A DNA stretch of 40,211 nucleotides from Chitinophaga pinensis (GTDB taxonomy: Bacteria > Bacteroidota > Bacteroidia > Chitinophagales > Chitinophagaceae). Shown here in pieces: positions 10,156-18,179 of the stretch; position 1 is the first letter of the stretch; each line of letters opens with the position of its first letter. The position numbers and the translations under genes are program-made. The stretch covers positions 1-40,211 of the forward strand of contig CAMDNL010000003.1 in NCBI GenBank assembly GCA_945902975.1. The letters run 5' to 3'. Under the pieces are notes generated by a model that was given only the letters and a program-made list of their open reading frames with translations, was not told where the DNA came from and made no database searches.

Positions 10156-11346
10156 ATGGAATTATCATCTCTTTTAAACAGATTTAGTGAACCAGAAACT
10201 TTAAAAATGGCCAAATTAGGTCGTGAATTAAGGGCATCAGGTGTTGATGTAATTGACCTAAGTTTAGGTGAACCAGATTTTGATACGCCACAGCATATTA
10301 AAGATGCAGCGATCAAAGCCATCAATGACAACTGGAGTCACTACACCCCAGTGGCAGGTTTTTTAGATTTAAGAGAAGCCGTTTGTACTAAATTAAAAAG
10401 AGATAATAATTTAGATTATACCCCTGAACAAATCATTACATCTACTGGTGCGAAGCAAAGTTTAGCCAATGCAATATTGGCTTTAGTAGATGAAGGTGAA
10501 GAAGTGATTATCCCTACACCATATTGGGTGACTTATTCTGAATTGGTAAAAATTGCGCGTGGTAAAGTAGTTGAAATCAGAACCACAGTAGAAGCTGGAT
10601 TCAAAGCAACGCCTGCACAAATAGAAGCAGCCATCACTCCAAAGACAAAAGTGTTCATGTTCTCCTCTCCTTGTAATCCTTCTGGTGCGGTATACAGCAA
10701 AGCAGAATTGGAAGCATTGGCGAACTTGTTTAAAAAATATCCTCAAATCACCATCTTATCGGATGAGATTTATGAATACATCAACTTTATTGGCAAGCAC
10801 GAAAGCATTGCACAATTTTCTGAGATAAAAGACCAAGTCATTGTAATTAATGGATTGAGTAAAGGATTTGCAATGACCGGTTGGCGTTTAGGATATACTG
10901 CATCCAATATTACTTTAGCAAAAGCGATGGAAAAATTACAAGGTCAATTTACATCAGGCACTAGTTCTATCACCCAGAAAGCTGCGGTGGCTGCCTTAGT
11001 GGGCGATTTAAAACCATCTATCGCAATGACAGAAGAATTTACACGTCGCAGAACAACCACTTTAGCATTGGTGAATGCCATGCCTGGATTTAAATGTTTT
11101 GCTCCAGAAGGCGCTTTCTATGTCTTTCCAGATGTGAGTAGTTATTATGGTAAATCTGATGGAGTACAAACCATTACAAATGCCTCAGACCTTAGCATGT
11201 TCTTATTAAATACGGCGCATGTATCTTCTGTGATGGGTGATGCTTTTGGCGAGCCGCATTGTGTACGTTTCTCTTTTGCAAACAGCATGGAAAATATCGA
11301 AAAAGCTTGGGCTAGAATTAGAGAAGCATTGGCTACTTTAAAATAA
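10156..11346 (+). CDS. Pyridoxal-phosphate-dependent aminotransferase class I/II (aspartate aminotransferase-like)
   Basis: 396 aa; SLGEPDFDTPQHIKDAA, SSPCNPSGAVYSKAEL, NGLSKGFAMTGWRLGY (PLP Lys). Confidence 0.94.
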   Translation: MELSSLLNRFSEPETLKMAKLGRELRASGVDVIDLSLGEPDFDTPQHIKDAAIKAINDNWSHYTPVAGFLDLREAVCTKLKRDNNLDYTPEQIITSTGAKQSLANAILALVDEGEEVIIPTPYWVTYSELVKIARGKVVEIRTTVEAGFKATPAQIEAAITPKTKVFMFSSPCNPSGAVYSKAELEALANLFKKYPQITILSDEIYEYINFIGKHESIAQFSEIKDQVIVINGLSKGFAMTGWRLGYTASNITLAKAMEKLQGQFTSGTSSITQKAAVAALVGDLKPSIAMTEEFTRRRTTTLALVNAMPGFKCFAPEGAFYVFPDVSSYYGKSDGVQTITNASDLSMFLLNTAHVSSVMGDAFGEPHCVRFSFANSMENIEKAWARIREALATLK

Positions 11347-11357
11347 GTCCTCTATAC

Positions 11358-12314
11358 ATGACGCCCGAAAAATTTCAAATGTTTGAAAATCGATTGCTTA
11401 AAAATTATAAGCATCGTTTAAAACAAGCTAAGCGACTCAATGTCACTTGCTGGAGACTTTATGACCATGACTTACCAGAATTTCCCATTTGTGTAGAATT
11501 GTACGAGGAGTACATTTACATTGCCGAGTATAACAGACGACATGCACTCACCGACGAGGAACATGAGATTTGGTTTATAGAAACTAAAAAAATCATTGCA
11601 GACATGACGGGTGTTTCTATTGATAAGATGTATGTGAAATTACGCAAGCGTATGTCTCATCGTGAAGGACAATACGAAAAAGAAGCAGTCACGGAATCAA
11701 AGATCATCACAGTCAATGAAAATGGCTTACAGTTTTTAGTCAACCTAACCGACTATTTAGATACTGGTTTATTTTTAGACCACCGTGTCACCAGACAAAT
11801 GGTGCAGGCAGAATCAAAGGATATGCATTTTTTAAACTTATTTAGTTACACCAGTTCCTTTTCTGTGTATGCTGCAAAAGCAGGCGCAAAATCAGTGACT
11901 TCGGTTGACTTATCTAAAACCTATTTAAGTTGGAGTGAAGATAATTTTAAACTCAATCAAATACCCCCCTCTTCGGCCTATCAATTTATACATGCAGATG
12001 TCAAACAATATTTGAAATCATTGCCCATCAATTTTTATGATTTAGTGGTGATGGATCCGCCTACATTTAGCAATAGTAAAAGAATGAAGGATATCTTAGA
12101 CATTCAAAGAGACCATGTTGAATTGATCAATGATATGCTAAAAGCAATGAAGCCAGGAGGCATCTTATATTTTAGTACCAACTTTACGCAATTCATTATT
12201 GAAGCCGAGCAAATAAAGAGTGATCAAATCAAAGACATCACCAAGGCCACCACTCCATTTGATTTTGAAGGAAGATTAAAACGTTGGTGTTATAAAATTA
12301 TAAAGCCGCTCTAA
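11358..12314 (+). CDS. Class I SAM-dependent methyltransferase, RlmK/RlmI-like (23S rRNA methyltransferase-like)
   Basis: NLFSYTSSFSVYAAKAGAKSVTSVDLS motif I region, VVMDPPTFSNSKRMKD (DPP motif), FSTNFTQF. Overlaps convergent coaE by 17 bp. Confidence 0.82.
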   Translation: MTPEKFQMFENRLLKNYKHRLKQAKRLNVTCWRLYDHDLPEFPICVELYEEYIYIAEYNRRHALTDEEHEIWFIETKKIIADMTGVSIDKMYVKLRKRMSHREGQYEKEAVTESKIITVNENGLQFLVNLTDYLDTGLFLDHRVTRQMVQAESKDMHFLNLFSYTSSFSVYAAKAGAKSVTSVDLSKTYLSWSEDNFKLNQIPPSSAYQFIHADVKQYLKSLPINFYDLVVMDPPTFSNSKRMKDILDIQRDHVELINDMLKAMKPGGILYFSTNFTQFIIEAEQIKSDQIKDITKATTPFDFEGRLKRWCYKIIKPL

Positions 12315-12885
12315 TCGCTTTATCTAATTCTAAGACCTGTGGAATCAACATTTCTTGATTGTTATTCTGAATTACATAATCGCATAAACGCATTTTGATG
12401 GTATCCGATATTTGATGTTGCATACGCGCTTCTACTTGCTCTTTAGAAACACCATCTCTTTGCATGACTCTTTGTATTCTTAATGATAAGGGGGCAGTTA
12501 CACCTATCACTTTAAACAAACCATCCGCAGCACCCGATTCAAATATCAAAGCCGCTTCTTTAATCACATAAGGACTGGTTTGTTTTGCCGCCCATTCTTT
12601 GGCTGCTTGAATGGTCATTGGATGCACTATGGCATTGAGTAATTGTAATTGAAAGGAATCATTGAAAACAATGGATGCTAATTTTTCTTTATCCAAGCCA
12701 TGCTCATTATATATATCTCTACCAAATTGTTCAATCAATTTAGCTTTCATCTCAGGATTGCTTTGCATGATATGTTTGGCTTCTTCATCGGCATTGAACA
12801 CAGGAATACCAAGGGTAGTAAATATTTTTGCTACCACCGATTTGCCTGAGCCAATCCCTCCTGTTAAACCAATCATTGTTGCCAT
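12298..12885 (-). CDS. coaE: Dephospho-CoA kinase
   Basis: MIGLTGGIGSGKSVVAKIFTTLGIPVFNADEEAKH; 195 aa. Confidence 0.95.
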   Translation of the reverse strand: MATMIGLTGGIGSGKSVVAKIFTTLGIPVFNADEEAKHIMQSNPEMKAKLIEQFGRDIYNEHGLDKEKLASIVFNDSFQLQLLNAIVHPMTIQAAKEWAAKQTSPYVIKEAALIFESGAADGLFKVIGVTAPLSLRIQRVMQRDGVSKEQVEARMQHQISDTIKMRLCDYVIQNNNQEMLIPQVLELDKAIRAAL

Positions 12886-12964
12886 AAGCAGTTCAAAAAA
12901 AATCCGAAATCAGTTTCCAATTATTTGGAGGCTAATTTCGGATTGTATCATTTAAATCATTGTC

Positions 12965-13270
12965 TTATTTGTTGATCGCTTGAGACCACTCTAAGCTAAT
13001 AGAAGATCTTTCAATCTTTAAATAACTTCCTGGGCTCACTTCCAATTGAATGGTGTTGTCTTCGTTCACCTTATTGATTGTACCATGAATACCTGCAATG
13101 GTAACCACTTTATCACCCTTCTGCATTGTATCAATAAATTTCTTTTGCTCTTTTGCTTTTTTAGCTTGTGGGCGGATCATGAAAAACCAAAAAACCAAGA
13201 TAATACCACCTAACATGATCAACTGAAAAGTTCCACCTTGTTGTGGCGCTTGTAATAAAATTTGTGTCAT
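12965..13270 (-). CDS. yajC: Preprotein translocase subunit YajC
   Basis: Single TM then FFMIRPQAKKAKEQKKFIDTMQKGDKVVTIAGIHGTI. Start set at ATG 13270 (MTQILLQAPQ). Confidence 0.92.
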   Translation of the reverse strand: MTQILLQAPQQGGTFQLIMLGGIILVFWFFMIRPQAKKAKEQKKFIDTMQKGDKVVTIAGIHGTINKVNEDNTIQLEVSPGSYLKIERSSISLEWSQAINK

Positions 13271-13300
13271 TTTGTTTTGTTTATGTTTTAAACTTGAATA

Positions 13301-13308
13301 CAAAGATA
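13301..13308 (-). promoter_or_regulatory. Putative -7 box (TATCTTTG on minus strand) upstream of yajC
   Basis: Plus strand CAAAGATA between nusB stop and yajC start. Confidence 0.35.
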
Positions 13309-13319
13309 GTGTAATCCAA

Positions 13320-14234
13320 TTACTTTGCTTTGTGACTTATCTTTTGAATTTTACCATTTGCCACTAATTCTTTGTGGATGCTATCCAAAATACCATTGAC
13401 AAAATGGCCACTTTGTTCGGTGCTATATTCTTTTGCCAGATCGATGTATTCATTGATAGATACTTTTGTAGGAATCGTATCAAAATAAAGCAATTCACAA
13501 ACGCCCAATCTTAATAAAATCATGTCAATCACCGCAATACGTTCTGGATCCCAGTTTTTTAATTTAGGTACAATCAAGGCCTCTGTCACCTCCTTTTTTT
13601 CAATCGCTGTTTGCAATAAATCTTTTGCAAATTTCATCTTCTCATCCCCCACTAAATCTAAGAAATTGACTGATCCTGGCTTTTGAAAATAATTCAACAT
13701 AAAACCAATTATCATTTCTCCGTCATCATCCCAATTGGAAAAGTGTGATTCAATTGTTTCAATTGTATTAGTAGAATTCAAAATCAGTTCTCCAAAAATG
13801 AACTTTAAAATAGCGGTTTCCTGGGCTTTTTCTCTGCTTTCCTCAAGGATGTAAGCCTTGTATTCTGGAGACTCCACCAATTGACGAAATATGGACTTCA
13901 CCATGTCATTGTCAATCCATTGTTGCGGCTTCACTATCTCGATGGCTTTTTTGAATCTTTCAGATTCAAGGGTTTGCCAAACGATGCTGTTTCCGGCTAA
14001 TTTGATGTTGACAGCTAAATCTGCTTGGTTGGGAAGGTTTTTAGAGGCTCTTTGTAAGGCCTCAATCTCTGCATAACTTGCAATTTGATGCATTAAATGA
14101 ACTAGGTAAACGAATAAATTACGGGTCTTGTCAAACTCTTTTTGAAGTAAACCAGCTGCAGTTGAGACGTTTTGAGCGTCTAGCATGTACATGACCTGCA
14201 TTACTTTAATTCGGATATTTCTACGGTTCATCAT
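13320..14234 (-). CDS. nusB: Transcription antitermination factor NusB (long Bacteroidota-type form)
   Basis: MNRRNIRIKVMQVMYMLDAQN N-terminus; C-terminal PERIAVIDMILLRLGVCELLYFDTIPTKVSINEYIDLAKEYSTEQSGHFVNGILD. Confidence 0.92.
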   Translation of the reverse strand: MMNRRNIRIKVMQVMYMLDAQNVSTAAGLLQKEFDKTRNLFVYLVHLMHQIASYAEIEALQRASKNLPNQADLAVNIKLAGNSIVWQTLESERFKKAIEIVKPQQWIDNDMVKSIFRQLVESPEYKAYILEESREKAQETAILKFIFGELILNSTNTIETIESHFSNWDDDGEMIIGFMLNYFQKPGSVNFLDLVGDEKMKFAKDLLQTAIEKKEVTEALIVPKLKNWDPERIAVIDMILLRLGVCELLYFDTIPTKVSINEYIDLAKEYSTEQSGHFVNGILDSIHKELVANGKIQKISHKAK

Positions 14235-14257
14235 AATTATAAGAGCTATTGGGGTTG

Positions 14258-14265
14258 CAAATCTA
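14258..14265 (-). promoter_or_regulatory. Putative -7 box (TAGATTTG on minus strand) upstream of nusB
   Basis: Plus strand CAAATCTA about 24 nt before the nusB ATG. Confidence 0.35.
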
Positions 14266-14428
14266 TAATAAAATTGCTTAAAACTGACATTTTTGGCATT
14301 AATTTGCGTCCTCGTAACAAAATTACAAGCAGAACTGAAATTTTGACCTATCTATTTGCTTTTAAGACAGATGGCATGGTTATAGCAGTTATGTTAATAC
14401 CTTTATTAATCAATTAAAAAGATAAACT

Positions 14429-14722
14429 ATGGCTAAGAGTTCGGCAAAAAAATTAAACATTACCCCGCTACATGACAGAGTAATTGTTATGCCTGCCGCT
14501 GCTGAAGAGAAAACAGCTGGTGGAATCATCATCCCAGACACTGCAAAAGAGAAGCCACAACGTGGAACAGTTGTAGCTGCTGGTCCTGGTAAAAAAGATG
14601 AGCCTGTAACTGTAAAAGTGGGTGAAACTGTATTATACGGCAAATATGCTGGTACAGAAATCCAAATCGAAGGTCAAGACTTATTGATCATGCGTGAAAG
14701 TGATATCCTTGCAATTGTTTAA
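14429..14722 (+). CDS. groES: Co-chaperonin GroES
   Basis: [46 protein letters not shown]. Confidence 0.97.
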   Translation: MAKSSAKKLNITPLHDRVIVMPAAAEEKTAGGIIIPDTAKEKPQRGTVVAAGPGKKDEPVTVKVGETVLYGKYAGTEIQIEGQDLLIMRESDILAIV

Positions 14723-14767
14723 TTGTTAGGAAGAATTTTAATTAAAGAATTTAAAAATTAACCGATT

Positions 14768-16402
14768 ATGTCTAAAATGATTTTTTTCGACTTAGAAGCG
14801 AGAAATAAAATGAAAAAAGGGGTTGACACTTTAGCCAACGCCGTGAAAGTAACTTTAGGGCCAAAAGGTCGTAACGTGGTGATTGAAAAGAAATTTGGAT
14901 CACCTTCTATTACTAAAGATGGTGTTTCTGTTGCAAAAGAAATTGACTTAGAAGATCCTATCGAAAATATTGGTGCGCAAATGGTAAAAGAAGTTGCAAG
15001 CAAAACCGCTGATCAAGCTGGTGATGGTACAACGACTGCAACTGTTTTAGCACAAGCTATTATTGGTGAAGGTTTAAGAAACGTAACTGCTGGTGCAAAT
15101 CCAATGGATTTAAAACGCGGTATTGATAAAGCAGTAGAAAAAGTAGTAGCAAGTTTAAAAGCACAATCTCAAACTGTTGGTAACGACGCTAAAAAGATTG
15201 AGCAAGTTGCTTCTATTTCTGCTAACAACGATAATGAAATTGGTAAATTAATTGCCCTTGCAATGAGCAAAGTGGGTAAAGAAGGTGTGATCACTGTTGA
15301 AGAAGCAAAAGGAACGGATACAACAGTTGATGTTGTAGAAGGTATGCAATTTGATCGTGGATACGTTTCTCCTTACTTCGTTACCAATAGCGAAAAGATG
15401 GAAGCAGAAATGCAAAACCCTTATATCTTAATTTATGATAAGAAGATTTCAGCAATGAAAGACATCTTACATATTTTAGAGAAAGTAGCGCAAACAAGTC
15501 GTCCATTAGTGATTATTGCTGAAGACTTAGAAGGTGAAGCAATGGCTACATTGGTTGTGAATAAATTACGTGGTACTATAAAAGTTGCTGCTGTAAAAGC
15601 ACCAGGTTTTGGTGACAGAAGAAAAGAAATGTTAACTGATATTGCGATCCTAACTGCAGGTACTGTCATTAGCGAAGAGCAAGGATTCAAATTAGAGAAC
15701 GCAGACTTAACTTATTTAGGCCAAGCATCTTCAATCACAATCGATAAAGACAATACAGTAATCGTTGGTGGTAAAGGTAAAAAAGCAGATATCACTTCTC
15801 GTGTAAATCAAATCAAGGCGCAGATCGAGAATACGACTTCTGATTACGATAAAGAAAAATTACAAGAGCGTTTAGCGAAATTAAGTGGTGGTGTAGCTGT
15901 TTTATATGTTGGAGCTGCAACAGAAACTGAAATGAAAGAAAAGAAGGATCGTGTAGACGATGCTTTACACGCAACACGTGCAGCAGTTGAAGAAGGTATT
16001 GTACCTGGTGGTGGTGTGGCTTATATCCGTGCCGTTGCAAGTTTAGAAAAATTAAAAGGTGCTAACGAAGATGAGAATACAGGTATTCAAATTGTACGTC
16101 GTGCAATTGAAGAACCACTTCGTCAGATTGTGAAGAATAGCGGTATCGAAGGTTCTATTGTTGTTCAAAGAATCAAAGAAGGAAAAGACGACTTTGGTTT
16201 CAATGCAAGAACAGAAGTTTTCGAAAACTTATTCAAAGCAGGTGTAATCGATCCTACTAAAGTAACAAGAGTTGCTTTAGAGAATGCAGCATCTATCGCT
16301 TCTATGTTGTTAACAACAGAGTGTGTGATTGCTGACAAGCCAAAACCAGAAGCTGCTCCACATGGTGGTGGCGCTCCTGATATGGGTGGTATGGGTTACT
16401 AG
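14768..16402 (+). CDS. groEL: Chaperonin GroEL
   Basis: [41 protein letters not shown]-terminal [12 protein letters not shown] tail. Confidence 0.98.
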   Translation: MSKMIFFDLEARNKMKKGVDTLANAVKVTLGPKGRNVVIEKKFGSPSITKDGVSVAKEIDLEDPIENIGAQMVKEVASKTADQAGDGTTTATVLAQAIIGEGLRNVTAGANPMDLKRGIDKAVEKVVASLKAQSQTVGNDAKKIEQVASISANNDNEIGKLIALAMSKVGKEGVITVEEAKGTDTTVDVVEGMQFDRGYVSPYFVTNSEKMEAEMQNPYILIYDKKISAMKDILHILEKVAQTSRPLVIIAEDLEGEAMATLVVNKLRGTIKVAAVKAPGFGDRRKEMLTDIAILTAGTVISEEQGFKLENADLTYLGQASSITIDKDNTVIVGGKGKKADITSRVNQIKAQIENTTSDYDKEKLQERLAKLSGGVAVLYVGAATETEMKEKKDRVDDALHATRAAVEEGIVPGGGVAYIRAVASLEKLKGANEDENTGIQIVRRAIEEPLRQIVKNSGIEGSIVVQRIKEGKDDFGFNARTEVFENLFKAGVIDPTKVTRVALENAASIASMLLTTECVIADKPKPEAAPHGGGAPDMGGMGY

Positions 16403-16420
16403 TCACTTTAAAGAAAGTAT

Positions 16421-16456
16421 AAAAAAAGTCCTCCAAACAATTGGAGGACTTTTTTT
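16421..16456. terminator. Bidirectional terminator between convergent groEL and YhhN-like gene
   Basis: Perfect inverted repeat AAAAAAAGTCCTCCAA-acaa-TTGGAGGACTTTTTTT with T tracts on both strands. Confidence 0.9.
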
Positions 16457-16461
16457 ATTTA

Positions 16462-17169
16462 TTAAACTGATTGTTCTTCTTTAGTAAAATACAATTGGAA
16501 TCCTTTCACCAATAACAATTGTGCAATTCCATAAGTCGCCATCGTGACTAAACCTATATTTTCTATTGGACTTTGCGTAGACCAAGAAAATTTATTAAAA
16601 GCAAGTACCGTATCGGATGCTATAAAAAATAACATACCTGGTATCCAAAATAAATTGGCAATCATTTTAGTAGGCTTATTATTAGATACATGAATAGCCA
16701 TTAATGCTGCTAAACATATAAGGGCCATATATACTAATATGGGATAAATCAATGGTCCTATGGCAGTTTTTAATTGAAAATAAATAAACCAACAAAAGAA
16801 AAGTAACAAAGAACTTGAAACTTTAAATGCTGTTGATTTAGGCTGCTTCAAACTATATATTTTACTAAAAAATAAAATATTAAAAATATGCGTTGTCATA
16901 AATGCAATCATGCCTGGAATAAATAATGCGTCCGACAATAAAAATGCATCCCCTAGGAAGGATCCAAATAAACCAACTAAAATGAGGTACTTGGTGTTGG
17001 CAGCCGAATCAAAAAATGGTTGTACATAAAAAAATAGCATCAACAAAGGGAGTAAGACTAATTTAGACCCATATTGTATACTTGTATAGCCTAGCAATTG
17101 TGCAAATAAATGCAGCATTAAAATGAGCAGGTAGATTGTGATACCAAATTTTTGAATGAACGGTTTCAT
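16462..17169 (-). CDS. YhhN/TMEM86-family integral membrane protein (lysoplasmalogenase-like)
   Basis: 235 aa, multiple TM helices; GLFGSFLGDAFLL and NLFWIPGMLFFIASDTVLAFNKF resemble YhhN family signatures. Confidence 0.75.
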   Translation of the reverse strand: MKPFIQKFGITIYLLILMLHLFAQLLGYTSIQYGSKLVLLPLLMLFFYVQPFFDSAANTKYLILVGLFGSFLGDAFLLSDALFIPGMIAFMTTHIFNILFFSKIYSLKQPKSTAFKVSSSLLLFFCWFIYFQLKTAIGPLIYPILVYMALICLAALMAIHVSNNKPTKMIANLFWIPGMLFFIASDTVLAFNKFSWSTQSPIENIGLVTMATYGIAQLLLVKGFQLYFTKEEQSV

Positions 17170-17246
17170 TTTTTTGATTTTCGTAAAAAATTACACTAAA
17201 TATAGTTAAAGCAAGGGAATACAGAATTCAATGCATAAATTTGCTC

Positions 17247-17564
17247 ATGATTCACCCAGACGAAGCAGCATTTTTTGCCTATTGGGAAAAAGAACGCACC
17301 CTGCCCCATTATAAACGTAAACCCTTTTTGAGAGGGTTCAGTATCAGTTTATTGATGGGTATTGTGGTCTTACTTATCGCAGAAATGGGCTGGTATGAAA
17401 GAGCCAATATGGTAGCCAATTCCCGAGGCAATATTATATGGATATTAATCGCCATTGTATTGATTTCTTTAGGATTTGGCTGGATTTATCAGCAATTTAC
17501 CTGGGAAATGAATGAACAACGTTTTAATGAAATCAAGCACTTAAAAAATAAAAAATCATCCTAA
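17247..17564 (+). CDS. Small membrane protein of unknown function
   Basis: ORF with two predicted TM segments; ATG at 17247 preferred over the TTG at 17241; stop overlaps next ATG (TAATG). Confidence 0.6.
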   Translation: MIHPDEAAFFAYWEKERTLPHYKRKPFLRGFSISLLMGIVVLLIAEMGWYERANMVANSRGNIIWILIAIVLISLGFGWIYQQFTWEMNEQRFNEIKHLKNKKSS

Positions 17565-18091
17565 TGATACATTTGACACCAAAAAACACCCTAAGAACAA
17601 GTTATTCAAGCATTTTAAGCTTGTTTTTAATCATTGCTGGAATAGCCCTTTTATCGGCTTGTAGTAAATCCAGTAATGATGACCCACAATCAACTGCTTG
17701 TGCTATAAAAGCATCCTATACGAATGATAGCAATGCTGCTCAAAGAGCACAGATGATTGCTTTTTGTAACAACAATGGCATTACTTATACAATACACCCA
17801 AGTGGCATTTTATACCAAATCACAACTCCTGGTGATACAACAAAGCCTGATCTATGTACTTCATTAACAATGACTTACACGGGTAAATTGATGACAGGGA
17901 TTCAATTTGACAAGGGTACCATTACTTATCCTTTAAAGGACTTAATTGTTGGCTGGCAGATTGCCGTGCCGTTGATTGGTAAAGGTGGAAAAATCAAAAT
18001 GGTCATCCCATCCTCATTGGCATATGGCCCTAATGCAAATGGAAGCATTCCAGCCAATTCTCCCCTCTATTTTGAAATGAGCATCGACTAG
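17564..18091 (+). CDS. FKBP-type peptidyl-prolyl isomerase, lipoprotein
   Basis: Lipobox LLSACSKS; FKBP core LTMTYTGKLMTGIQFDKG ... LIGKGGKIKMVIPSSLAYGPNANGSIPANSPLYFEMSI. Confidence 0.85.
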   Translation: MIHLTPKNTLRTSYSSILSLFLIIAGIALLSACSKSSNDDPQSTACAIKASYTNDSNAAQRAQMIAFCNNNGITYTIHPSGILYQITTPGDTTKPDLCTSLTMTYTGKLMTGIQFDKGTITYPLKDLIVGWQIAVPLIGKGGKIKMVIPSSLAYGPNANGSIPANSPLYFEMSID

Positions 18092-18143
18092 GTATCACCC
18101 CAAAATAATGGTCAAATAGGGCTCATTTTAGGCTTGTTTCCAC

Positions 18144-18151
18144 TATATTTG
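18144..18151 (+). promoter_or_regulatory. Putative -7 box TATATTTG upstream of secDF
   Basis: TAnnTTTG match 28 nt before the ATG. Confidence 0.4.
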
Positions 18152-18179
18152 CCGACTAAAAAAAGTTAACCAAACTATT

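Noticed and set aside
14235-14428. Possible CIRCE (TTAGCACTC-N9-GAGTGCTAA) element upstream of groES
   Set aside because: I scanned the intergenic region and saw no CIRCE-like inverted repeat.
15433-16040. Minus-strand ORFs inside groEL (85 and 75 aa, the second His/Gln/Leu-rich)
   Set aside because: Antisense of highly conserved GroEL; odd composition is explained by reverse-complemented codons.
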